In this document: piece after piece, positions 1 to 11,690 of the stretch
Layout of the letters: each line of letters starts with the position of its first letter
Numbering within the stretch: position 1 is the stretch's first letter
NCBI GenBank assembly: GCA_025991245.1
Contig: BQMJ01000009.1
Span: 1 to 64,000, forward strand
Origin: Galdieria partita
Taxonomy: Eukaryota; Rhodophyta; Bangiophyceae; Galdieriales; Galdieriaceae
Length of the DNA stretch: 64,000 nucleotides
Direction of reading: 5' to 3'
Notes under the pieces: generated by a model
Databases searched by the model: none
What the model was told of the DNA's origin: nothing
Seen by the model: only the letters and a program-made list of their open reading frames with translations
Position numbers and translations under genes: made by a program

Positions 1-460
1 AACCCTAATAAACCCTAATAAACCCTAATAAACCCTAATAAACCCTAATAAACCCTAATAAACCCTAATAAACCCTAATAAACCCTAATAAACCCTAATA
101 AACCCTAAATAAACCCTAATAAACCCTAATAAACCCTAAATAAACCCTAATAAACCCTAAATAAACCCTAATAAACCCTAATAAACCCTAAATAAACCCT
201 AATAAACCCTAATAAACCCTAATAAACCCTAATAAACCCTAATAAACCCTAAATAAACCCTAATAAACCCTAATAAACCCTAATAAACCCTAATAAACCC
301 TAAATAAACCCTAAATAAACCCTAATAAACCCTAATAAACCCTAATAAACCCTAAATAAACCCTAATAAACCCTAATAAACCCTAAATAAACCCTAATAA
401 ACCCTAAATAAACCCTAATAAACCCTAATAAACCCTAAATAAACCCTAATAAACCCTAAT
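1..460. repeat. Telomere, mixed 10/11-bp repeat
   Basis: About 45 head-to-tail units of AACCCTAATA (10 bp) with interspersed AACCCTAAATA (11 bp), directly visible from base 1. The G-rich strand therefore reads TATTAGGGTT or TATTTAGGGTT towards the chromosome end. The first ten units are all 10-mers; 11-mers begin near base 101 and are scattered after that. Being C-rich on the + strand at the left edge, this is the terminal tract of a left chromosome arm. The unit is longer than the plant TTTAGGG and animal TTAGGG types. Confidence 0.97.
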
Positions 461-1439
461 ATTCCTTAATAAAACCTAATAAAACCTAATAGTAAACCAC
501 AAGTAGACCGTAAACCCTCAGTAAAATCTGAATAAGAAGGAAAAATGAAAACTCCCTTCGGCCAGGCTACACATATTTTGCAATTCAATTATTTTTTTTT
601 GATCTATGCATTCGAGGGTCCGCTTAATTCTATCATGCTTTTTACCGTTGCTTCTAATGTATTCAGTTTTGTAGCAAATTTTTAATGAGTACTTAAAAGG
701 TGGCGTTGTGACTTCTTTTTTTGGATCTTTTTGGTTATGTTTTTATTTGAGTCTTCTTGCGAGAGTACTGGAAATGTTAAGAAAATGGTTACATTTTATT
801 TTTAATCAGTGGTTGTCCTTTTGCGTTTAGGCATTTTTCTGTTGTTTTGTGTTGATTAATAATTTTAAGCGATTCACTTAAATGCAGTTTTTTTTGTTGT
901 AACTGTTACTTTGACATTGTCGCCTTTTAGTGACCAAGTTTTAAAGGAAATTATTAAAGCTTTTATTGCACATCGTTTTTCTTCGTTCTTAGTCAAAGCT
1001 CTATATATTGTGGAAAGGATCCTCGAGCTTTTTTATCATGGTTGAATGTTCCTTTATTTATCCAGTTAATATTTTTCTATAGTATGTGACTTTGGATAAA
1101 AATTGTAATAAATCATAATAAAACTTAATAAACTCTGATAAGGAAGTTCCCATTGCCCTGTACCAAAACATCCGCATTTGAAGATTTATTAGGTTTTCTG
1201 TCATCACAATGCATTAAAGAAAGAAAGTAAATTGGTTCTCTACCAAGACCTTTACTTTTGCTTTTGGTCTGGTGAAAGTAATTAATTCTCAAAACTGTGT
1301 TTCTTGTTTTGCCAGCGATCAAATGACTTGCCTTTAGCTATTTTTGCGTATTTTTGTATTTGTTGTTGATTGTGGGAAAATCTGGAAATTTAGGGAAAAT
1401 TTTGAGATGCTATTTTTTTGAGGCCTTTTTGCGTTTAGG
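461..1439. repeat. Subtelomeric repeat family A, copy 1
   Basis: Begins with decayed telomere units (461-510), followed by a landmark near 513-575 (CAGTAAAAyCTGAATAAGAA, then GGCCAGGCTACACAT). A second landmark lies at 1149-1270 (CCCATTGCCCTGTACC and ACCAAGACCTTTACTTT). All of these recur in copies 2 and 3. The DNA is T-rich on the + strand and has no convincing gene; the short open frames contain homopolymer runs. Confidence 0.8.
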
Positions 1440-3780
1440 TATTCCTTACTAAGACCTAATAGTAAACCATAACTAGACCGCATTGTAAAACCTCAGTAAA
1501 ACCTGAATAAGAAAGAAAAAATGCATACACTTCTTTGCCAGGCTACACATATTTTACGATTCACTTTTTTTATTGAATGCATCAGAGAAGAAAGTCCTTT
1601 AATTCTATCAATCGTTTTATATTTACTTCTAGTAAAATTAATTAGGTAGCAAAATTTTCTAAGAGTTTTTTTAATGGCCATATGACATTTGTTGTCGTCT
1701 TCGTTTTGTTTATGCATTGGAGTTTTACTGCGTGAACACTTGAATCCCTGAAGAAAATTTTTCCATTTTCTCTTTAATTAGTGATCGTTTTTCTTTTTTT
1801 CAGGCATTTCTCTGTTGTGTTGCGTTGATTAAAAATTTTAAGCGGTTTGCTTCAATGAAAATTTTTCTTGGTTGATTTTAGCCTTATTAGCCTCATCAAT
1901 TTTTCACAAAATTTACAGCAAATTATTAAATCTTTTATTACCGACCTTTTTTCTTTCTTTTTATTGAAGCTGTATTCATCCAATGCAGAACCTTTTTGAT
2001 TTTCTATATTGGTTGGATGTTCTTTTAGTCATCCTATTAATATCTTTCAAGGGTATCTGTTTTTTGATAAGAAAAGTTATATAACTTAGTAAGCCTGATA
2101 AGTAAAATTCCCATTGCCCTGTACTAGACCATTCGTATTTGAACATTTATCCAGGTCTTGGTCATCTCAATGCATTGGGAAAGAAAGCGAATCGGTTCTA
2201 TCAAGACCTTTACTTTCGATTTTAGTTTCGTAAAAATAATGAATTCTCAAACTGTGCTACTTTTTTTGCCAGCAATCAAATGACTTGTCTTGTGGGCTAT
2301 TGCTGCGTATGTTTGTATCTCTTGGTTACTACGGGTATTTAGGTAAAATTTTAGGATGCTATTTTTAATTCAAAGCCCTTTCTAGTTAGGGAATTTCTCT
2401 GTTGCTTCGCAGTAATTCGAAATTGTGAACTTTTTCGAAATCGTGAGCATTTTTCTTCGATGGTTCCTTTTTCTTGTTGTTAGCATTATTACCTTCGTTC
2501 TTAATTGAACGAGTGGTACAGTAAATAAATAGTCTTTTTTTCACATTGTGATACTTCGCTTTACCTGTTATTTTTGCCGAATGTATTTAGTAAAAATTCC
2601 TTTTGGTTTCTGGTAATGGATGAATTTACCTTCACTGACCCTGTTAATATACCTTCCTATAGTATTTGAACTTTTATGTAAATATGCATATTTAACTTGA
2701 AATTATACCCTAATCAAGCATAATAAAACAGAAAGTAGGGAATAATGTTTATTGCTTTTAGCCAAGAAATACCTAGTTTTTGATTCATTGCACTCTAGTA
2801 GTATCAAAGTAGGAGTGTGCAGAGTTTAGTGTTTATGTCTGGTTTCTTATTTATGTTTTTTGCCAAAGAATAGTTACGTCTTGTTTTATTTTTTATGCTC
2901 GTTGTGCTTCTGACCAAGGTTGGTTTCCTGTACGCTACACTTTGTTTAAGCTTTTTTTGGATTGGAAACTAGACTTAGTTGTTACATTCCTCGTTTAGTT
3001 CAGATTTTCTTTGGAGTTCACAAATTTTTGCTTCTTTTGTGTTGTTTCGAGAATTTAAGTGATTCGTTTGAATGGTAACCTTCTGGTGTCATAAGTGTAA
3101 GGCGCGAGCATGTACGTGAACAAGTCGTTGCAACAGTAAAGCAATCTGACATTATTAACATTTTCATTTCTTTGTTTTTTACTGCTTTCATTGTTGTTTT
3201 CAAGGATTGTCCCTCCTTTGTACTACTTTTCCTCCAATGAGAAAAAAATATTTTTTCATCTGTATTTCAATGTGGTTTAGTTACTAAATTTAGTCTCATC
3301 AAAAGTATTGTATTTTTTTCTCTCTGAGCAGTTTGCTGTAACTTTTTTACTTCGTTTCACACGGTCGACAAATATCTGCAGGACGAGAACAGGTTCAAGG
3401 TACTGATGATGTAAGGAACATATGGAAATTCTTCAATGTATTCTCAAGTTTCTATTTCTTTATATGCTTATTATTCTATGGCTTCCTTGTAAAATTGGTA
3501 TTTGTGTTGTTCCTTTAATAAACTTTAGAAACAAGTGTAGCCCTTATAATACAAAAATTGCCTTTTCCCCTTTGATATATTGCATAAACTTTTCTTCAAT
3601 ACCGTTTCATGATGCCAATATAGTTGAACTGAAACTGAATTGCTGAAATCTTTCTTGTGTGATATTTTTTCCTTATAGCTCTATTCGAGGTATATTTTGC
3701 ATAAATACTTGGAAGCGAATAGAGAAAGTCTAAATTTTTCTTTTAACTGGTGACTGTCCTTCTTTTGTTGAGACGTTTTT
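1440..3780. repeat. Subtelomeric repeat family A, copy 2
   Basis: Starts again with decayed telomere-like sequence (1441-1475) and the CAGTAAAACCTGAATAAG landmark (1491), 972 bp after copy 1. The CCCATTGCCCTGTACTAG block is at 2109. The copy then runs on into sequence that copy 1 lacks: GGAATTTCTCTGTTGCTTCG (2391), AGTAGGAGTGTGCAGAG (2809), and AATATCTGCAGGACGAGAAC (3370). No gene was recognised. Confidence 0.8.
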
Positions 3781-5985
3781 ATGTACCCAATAATAATCCT
3801 TCAGTAAAACCTGAATAAGAAAGAAAAATGCCCACTCCCTTCTGCCAGCCTACACATAATTTACAATTTACTGCATTTTTTCTCTTAATTGCATTTTAAA
3901 CGAAAGTTTCTTAATTCTATCAATCCTCTTCGTTTTCCTTTTGTCTAGTATAATTATTCGCAAATTTTACTGAGTGTTTCGTGGCGTTTTGGAGACTGTT
4001 CTTGTGGGTTATTTTTCCATTATATTTGTATTCGAGATATATTGCATGAATACTTGGAAACGATAGGAAAAAGTTTTGATTTTGCTTTTAACTTATGATT
4101 TTCCTTCATTTGTTTTTAGGCATTTTCATGTCGTGTTGTGTTGGTTTAAAATTCGAAGTTGTTTCTTTGATTGAAATTTTTTTTGGGATGATTGTTTCCT
4201 TGAAACTCTTGTTTTTCATTGATTTTGTTGCAGAACCATTTATTAAAGCTTTTTTTTATTGTTTCTTACTTATTCTTGTGAACCGGTATCCATTTTATGA
4301 AGGATCCTTTTGCGTTGTTCTGATCGATGGTTGTTCCTTTTTCTATCCTGTTAGTTTCTTTCTATACTATGTGACTTTTGAAGCAGTAATAAAATTAAAA
4401 AAAGTTAATCAACCCTGAAAAAATTTCCTATTGTCCTGTTCCAGGTCATTTGCAATCGAAATTTATCATGCTTTTGGAAATCTCAATGCATTGGAGAAAA
4501 AAAACGATTTGGTTCTATCAAGACCTTTACTTTCGTAAAGGTAATTAATTCTCAAACTGTGCTACTTGTTTCGCCAACGATCAAGTGACTTGCCTTATGT
4601 GCTACTTCTGCGTATGTTTGTATTTGTTGTTTACTACGGGTAGTTAATTTAAATTTTAGGATGCTATTTTTTGTTCAAGGCCCTTTTGAGTTAAGGAATT
4701 TCTCTGTTGCTTTGCAATAATTCGAAATTTTGAGCTGTTTAGAAATTGTGAGCATTTTTTTTGAATGGTTGCCTTTTTGTTGTTATTGTTAGCATCATTA
4801 ACTTCGTTCTTGATTGACTCATTGCAAATTAATTGTTTTTTTTTCATGTTATGATATTTTGCTTTATGTGGTTTTTGTGCCGAAGCTAATTGGTGAAGTA
4901 TCCATTTCGTTTCTGATATTGGATAAATTTACCTTGAATCAACCTGTTAATATCTTCCAATAGTGTTTGAGCTTTTAGGTATGTATGTATATTTAACTTG
5001 AAAGTATAACCTAATGAAGTATTATAAAACCAAAATGAGAAAAAATACTTAGTGCTTTCAGCCTGGGCGTGCCTGGTTTTCAGTTCACTGAGCTCTAATA
5101 GTCTCAAAGTAGGAGTGGGCAGAGTGAATTGTTTATGTCCTTTCTTATTTATGTTTTTTTGCCAAAGAATAGTTACATATTGTTTTATTTTTTAAGTTTG
5201 CTGTGCTACTGACCAAGTTTGGTTTCCTGTCAGCTACATTTTGTTTAAACTTTTTTTGGATTGAAAACTGGAGTTAGTTTTTTACATTCCTTCTTTAGTT
5301 CAAATTTTATTAAGATTGCACAATTTTCTACTACTTTTGTATCGTTTTGAGATTCTAGGTGGTTCGTTTAAATGATACCCTTCTAGTGACGTTAGTCTAA
5401 AGTGCAAGAAATGTACGCGAACAAGTCGTCGCAAAATTAGAACAATCTTCCACTATGTAACATTTTCATTTCTTTGTATTTTGCTGCTTTCATTGCTGTT
5501 TTCATGAATTGTCACTCCGTTTTACTACTTTTCTTCCAATGAGAAAAAAAACATTTTTTCTTCTGTATTTCTATGTGATATAGTTACTAAATTCCTTTCA
5601 TCAAAGGCACTGTATTTTTTTTTCTCTGTGAGCAGATTACTGTAACTTTTTTACTTCGTTTCACACAGTTGAGAAATATCTGCCTGACGAGGACAGATTC
5701 AGGGTACCAATGATGTAAAGAACAAGTGGTACTTAAAAATTTCTCAATATATTCTCATGTTTTTATTTCTCTAAACGTTTTTTCTATGCCTTTTTTTGAA
5801 AATTGGTTTTGGTATTGTTCCTTTAGTAAACCGTATAAAGAAATTCCTAAACTGGTAATGCAAAAATTGCCTATTCCCCTTTGATATATTGCATAAACTT
5901 CTCTTCAATACCATTTCATAATGCCAATGCAATACCGTTTCATAATGCCAATGCAATAAAACTGAAAATGAAATGCTGAAATCTT
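3781..5985. repeat. Subtelomeric repeat family A, copy 3
   Basis: The landmarks of copy 2 reappear in order, shifted by about 2.3 kb: CAGTAAAACCTGAATAAG (3803), CTATTGTCCTGTTCC (4430), GGAATTTCTCTGTTGCTTTG (4694), AGTAGGAGTGGGCAGAG (5108), AATATCTGCCTGACGAGGAC (5676) and GATATATTGCATAAACTTCT (5882). The copies differ at many positions and by small indels, so the duplication is old. A 100-bp piece near 3,675-3,780 is also repeated near 4,020-4,130. Confidence 0.78.
5907..5954. repeat. 24-bp tandem duplication
   Basis: Two adjacent 24-bp copies (5907-5930 and 5931-5954) differ at one base (AATACCATTTC / AATACCGTTTC). The matching place in copy 2 (about 3,597-3,620) has a single unit, so the duplication arose after the 2.3-kb repeats separated. 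Confidence 0.85.
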
Positions 5986-8200
5986 TTTTTTTTTTTAACT
6001 GTTGTCACAAGTTTTGGAATTTTTTTAAATTTTTATGCCTTGGTGACATAGTAGCTTTTTCGTTGAATTTGTCTTTTCATATAGGTACTACATTGTAGCG
6101 ATGATGTTCTTTGTTTATTGATTTTTCTTATTAAGATCGCTGCTGTCTACAGTGCATACATAATAATATGTTTTGAATATGGATAATTTCAAAAAAATTT
6201 TTTCAATGGTTTCGCCAAGATCTTCATTGTTGAACCTTACCTTATTAGAATCGTTTTTAGGAATTTGTCTTATATAGCAAAATTCTAAGTATTGTTATTT
6301 GGTCATTTTATTGTATTCTACGGTGCAATGCTATTGAAAATTTAACCATTTGGTAAGTCGTTTCTGCTTTTTGATGGTCTTGAGACACTGCTTGCTTCAT
6401 TCTTTGAGTAGCCTTACTTGAAACAGAGTATCGGTATACATATTTAGCAAAAAGTAAACAGTGCTTATGCTATTCTTAGATTTTCAAAAGCAAAACATTG
6501 TGTTTTGGTAAACTTTTCGATCTGCCTTTTTTCTATTCTCAATAATGCCAAACTGAGAATCAATTTGTTGGTTTTTCAGTGTGAATATTTCTATGCCCTA
6601 GATTTTTGCTCAATTGTCGTTTTCTAAGAACGATTGAATTAGGAGATTCAATCGTCGTATAGACTCATAGTTCACAATTTAAAAAATTCAGCCTTTTGCT
6701 CCTTTCTCTTCTAGTACTAGTGTCTGTTTTCCTTTCGTGTTTTATCTCTTATAACCCTTGAATGTGTAATGAAGTTTTCCTAGGTTCTATTTCACCTATG
6801 TACTAAACGGTTCAAGGTAAGAATACATTGATTTTTTTTTTGATATGCAGATTTGTTCTACTCTTTTTTTAACTAAATTTTGCATTATCACCCACTGTTT
6901 ACCTCTGAGAACTACTAGAAATACTGATGCCATAAAGGACAAATAATGTATTGAAATTCTTCAATTTTTTCACTTGGGTCGACCTCCCTAAATTCTTTCT
7001 TTTTCTATAGGCTCTATTCGAGACGAAATTTTTATCGCTCTTATAATGAACCGTAGATAATTTTAGAAAAACAGTTTAACTCTTTTTTATTTGAAAAGAC
7101 ACGACTTTCCATTTCTTTTTCTAAAAAGCATGCGTTTTTCTCAATTCACTAGATCGTCGTAAAAGAATCTAATAGAGTATAAAATTAAGTGGTGTAGATT
7201 CGGTTAAATTCTTTTGAAATTGTAACAACATTCTTGAAGTTTTTTTTGATTTTGCTAATTTATCTCGAGTGACAAAGTAATTCTTCCTTTGAAGTCTCTT
7301 TGAAACCACCCCCACAGTTGTATTGGTGATATCCAATTGTTCCATTTGTTTCGCTTTTATTGAAGTTTTTAATTTTTTGGGGGGAGCTGAGCAATTTGGT
7401 TATGAATTTGATATATTGCGAAATCTAAATCTGGAAATTTTTACACCTAACGTATTGCATGGCTTGCTTCACTATAGTCGCTTTTGATATTGAAAAGCGA
7501 CAGTTCTTCGAAAAGTCGAATCTTGCGACTGTTGGTTGTTACTATGTGGTATCTTTTATCAGACACTTCTTTTTTGTAAAAAAAATTTTTTCTTTCTTAT
7601 GGTAACTGCATCCATTGTGTACGATTTTATGCCGATCGGCATGATATTATACACGAATTGTACTGTTGATATATATAATGAAGACAAAGCAAGCCACACT
7701 CTTCTCATAAAAAGCCTCAAATGAATTAAACAGTTAGCAATTTCGCCACAAAAGTTCAATGTAGGTCTATAGCAACTTGGATTATGTCAGTTTGACTATG
7801 CTTTGAATAACAGCTTGTAGGGAAACATATCTCTCAAGAGTACCTTTCCTCCATGAGTTTGTTGTATTTTTATTCTTGTTCTTTGGAATCATCCTGTTGC
7901 TTTTGTTTCTTTCCTTCTTAAATATATAAAATTTCTTTTAAGTATTTCAATTTGACAAAAGCACTGAATTGTTTCCGACTGAGAATAAGGTAGGTTTTTC
8001 GTTGAACATGCATTTGGATACTACTTCTTACTATCTTTTTGCATTGTCGACTAATGTCCACCCATGAGAACAATTAGAGATACTTATTCAATAAAGACAA
8101 GTAGTCTATGAGAATTCTTCGACTTTCTAGAGATTCTATTTCTCTTGTTGTCTTTCTTTTCTCTATAGGTTATTTTCAAAATCGGTGTCTTTATTGCTCA
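5986..8200. repeat. Decayed family A fragments
   Basis: T-rich gene-free DNA with eroded family A blocks. A block near 6,885-6,970 (GAGAACTACTAGAAATACTG, then ACAAATAATG and AATTCTTC) recurs near 8,040-8,130 and resembles the 3,378-3,440 segment of copy 2. A further piece near 7,005-7,060 (GCTCTATTCGAGACG) resembles 3,675. No coding sequence was recognised. Confidence 0.6.
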
Positions 8201-11200
8201 TTTATTAGTCAATAAGTGTAAGAAAGAAAGAAACGTAACAAAGGTCTAAGAAAAAAAGAATTGTCTAGTGTCCTATGACATACGTCATGTGCTTTCCTTC
8301 AATGAATTATGTTCTCGTGAAACCAATGTTATAAAGCAAAGAATTATTTAATAATTCAAATATTTTGATTTACCTTGTTGCTTTCTTATTGGGTAGTGTT
8401 TAAGTTTTGTTTTGCTTGTTGATCTATTCGTGTCAATTCATCTTCGCCTATGAAATCTTCATCCCCTAACATACTCGTGCACTTGTACTGCTTTTGACTG
8501 ATCATAAATTTTCTCTAGTACTTGTTTTGGGGAAACGTTTCATTGGTTTGGAGCTAACATAGTTCATTATTTACTTGAAATCTTGCAAAACTAAATTGGC
8601 TCCGCTTTCCGTTTTTTGCAACAGGACTATTTACCATCTACTGTATCAGAGTCTTTCTCGATTCGCTGACAGTGCTTTGAAGAGTACAACCTTGTTTCGC
8701 CCTATTTTTTTCCTTATGTTGTCCTACCTATCACTTAGCAATTTGGCAAAACAGGGTTTTATTTTCTTATGATCATTGTATACTACTTATTTCATTCTGT
8801 GAGTATCTTTGTATACTATAATGCTACTTTGCTGATGGTATATATATTGAACCAAAAGAGAAACAATACCATACATATGCCATAAAAAAGGCTTTCAATT
8901 GAAAGAAGCAGTTAACAATGACAACATTAATATTCCATCATGTCTGCTGTTCTTCCTCTTTCTTGTTGCTTTATGTCTACCTGGTCTATACTTTGCGCAA
9001 TAACTATTAGAAAATTATATCACTGCTTAGCATTTTTCCTTATTGGTCGTATTGTACTTTCACTCTTTTTCTCTACAATCAATTTGTTCTTCTTTGTTTT
9101 CTTATCTTTGAATACTTTTTTAGTCTTTTAGTATGCATTGCATAATATTTTGATTTCTTCCTAGCTCTCTTCTCTAGAATTTCCTATTTGGAACTCTTTT
9201 TTTTTGGAACACCTCCAATCGAAATTCAATTTCTTCCATGATTTCCATAAGAACTTTCAATGCGTTTTGCTTCTCATACTTATCTAGCGTCCAAATCGAT
9301 ACTTGGTCAATCGAAATCAAAAGAATGTGTTGTACAGAGGCACAAATTCATTTCTATGCTTTAATAGGAAGCAAGAGCAAGATTGAGACTAGATGTCTGT
9401 GTTAGTGACACAACTTGAAATACTGTGACACTTGTGAAGTTGCAGGAGAAGCTCTACTTGTAAATATTCTAGTGTACTTGCAAACTGGCTCAAGAATTTC
9501 AAACTATGTCATGTATGCAAAAATGTACCATGGAGATTTTGAATCAATCGTCGGTCTTTCCTCAACTTTTCCAGAGGACAATGGAGTATGAAAGAAGAGC
9601 TTGGTAAGTTCGATTCTTTTACTCCCTCATTTCTGTTGATTTCGACCACTACTTATTTTTATATTTACCAATAAATGGCACTCTAGCCATTTTTTAGACA
9701 GTTGGAGCTTATTCTTGGCTAATCGTGAAAAAAGTTGATATGAAACAAGAAAACACAAATTAGTATATACAAATCATTTTCTACAACTTTTTTCCACAAA
9801 TATCTGCTTTAAAAAAATTTCCAAAAAATTTTTCAATTTTGTCGAGAATTGGCTCCGTAGAACATGACGCAGCCCAAAAAGGCAATAGAGGAAAGTGAGG
9901 GGAAATGAGTCAATGAACCCTCATGTGAACTCAAATGACTTCTTACTGGATTTCCCAACGACCCAGCTTGGATTCTAATTCAGCCTAGTAAAATCTACAA
10001 TGCAACAAGTTTTTCATTTGCAACACAATCTACTAAGGTTCTATATATTATTTGCTAATATTGTTTTCACAGATATCACTTTCTAATTTAGTCGCCTGTG
10101 AAGAATAGAGGTCGCTTTGTAAAACTGCATTTCTTCTTGTTGAGTGTGTATGGTTTTTGAATATGTAATATTTTCCAGATACTACTTTAGGTGTTTTTTA
10201 TGTTAATCTTTTTCCTCTTTCACATCACAGTGTAATCGGAGATGATTTCAGCATTGTGCATTATGGACAACTTTATAGTTTTAATGTATTTTATTCTGAA
10301 CCTTTTTTATGGTCCACTTTTATATGTTTTCCTAATTGTTTTAATTCGCCACTGGGTTATATAAAATTTCGTAAACTTTTTCTTCTCTTAGATACCCTGT
10401 AATTTAGAAATTTGATTGTGTTTGTCCTTGTTTTGGCAGGGTAGTTTGTTTTGAACTGATATTGTTGTTACCAGAAATTTTTGGTTTTCCATTTCTCTTT
10501 TCAATTGAATATTCTATGTGGAACTCTCACAAGTACATGTTGTCTTCAATAAGTTTCGGTGATAAATAAAGCTTCTCATATCAATTGTCTTGCATCTCTA
10601 CTTATCGTTTTGATTGATATTGGGTTGTTCTAAAGTTTTCTTTTAAACTGTGGTCTTAGAAGCATTTTTGTATAGTTGTTCTTCCTAATAAAGTTTTTCT
10701 TATGAAGCGATACGAGAACTTTCTTTTTTGAGCGTTGGGTAATAGCTTTACTACACTGGACCCTGCTCTGTCCAATTATGAATAATTCTGATTGTTTGTT
10801 TAGTAAAACTTGAATGGTCAATTCTAGCCTTTGCCTTTTTTTAAGAATTTGCGTTGATCCTTTGGAGTCTCTCTGTTTACACCTTTGTGAGTCAAAGTGG
10901 CTAAACTTTGAGTTTCTCGCCTATCCTGGATTGGGTTAGAGCATATGCAAATTGCCAAGATTCGATTTCATAGATGTTATCAATTGTATTTTCCTTCTAT
11001 TATGGCCCTTTTTGGTACTGTGTATTGCAGTTGGTGTTTGTCCTTCTTTCTTGGCTAAAAGTCTTTCTCGTTTGTCTATAAATGACAAGGTAATTTGTCT
11101 ATAAATGAAATTACGGTCGTGTACATTTTTTATTATCAATTGAATAGAAAAAATTCCTTGCCTTTCAGACATTTTTATCATTATGACAATCTAAATGTTG

Positions 11201-11690
11201 GCTAGAGTTCTTCTTGTATAATTAACTAGTCACGAAATTCAGCCTGTATTCATTCACGGACGCTAGACTTCTACGAAAATAAAATTTTGGCAACCGTGCC
11301 CACCAGTATGAAGATCGATCGTTCAAGTAAACAGGGCATCAAGAATAAAATATTCATTTCTTGCTCAATTTTGCTTTGTAACGTAGGAAGATCCTGGAAT
11401 ATCTTGAGCACATCTAGGAATGTTGCTCAGTAGAGTAATTTAATATGCTGAAAGAATTGCTGTCTAAAATGAGCAATGTATTTATAAATTCGTGGATAGT
11501 TGTCCATTTGTATACTTTGTGCTTGTCAGCCTTTTTATAGAATGGTACGTTGCATAGCTGGTTGTGATTTCCCAATAGAAAGAGAGGACTATTTAATTGC
11601 CTACAGTAATACTATTCAAACAATATCCTTTCCAAAACTGTGTCTCACAAACTGTCAACTGCTAAGTATTTATAGACTTGAGCACAAAAG
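8201..11690. other. Gene-free T-rich subtelomere
   Basis: About 3.5 kb in which I see no gene, RNA gene or mobile element. T exceeds A on the + strand until about 11 kb. Open frames here (for example 8575-8772 and 8940-9131) are short and of low-complexity composition, without recognisable motifs. The composition becomes more balanced from about 11.2 kb. Confidence 0.6.
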
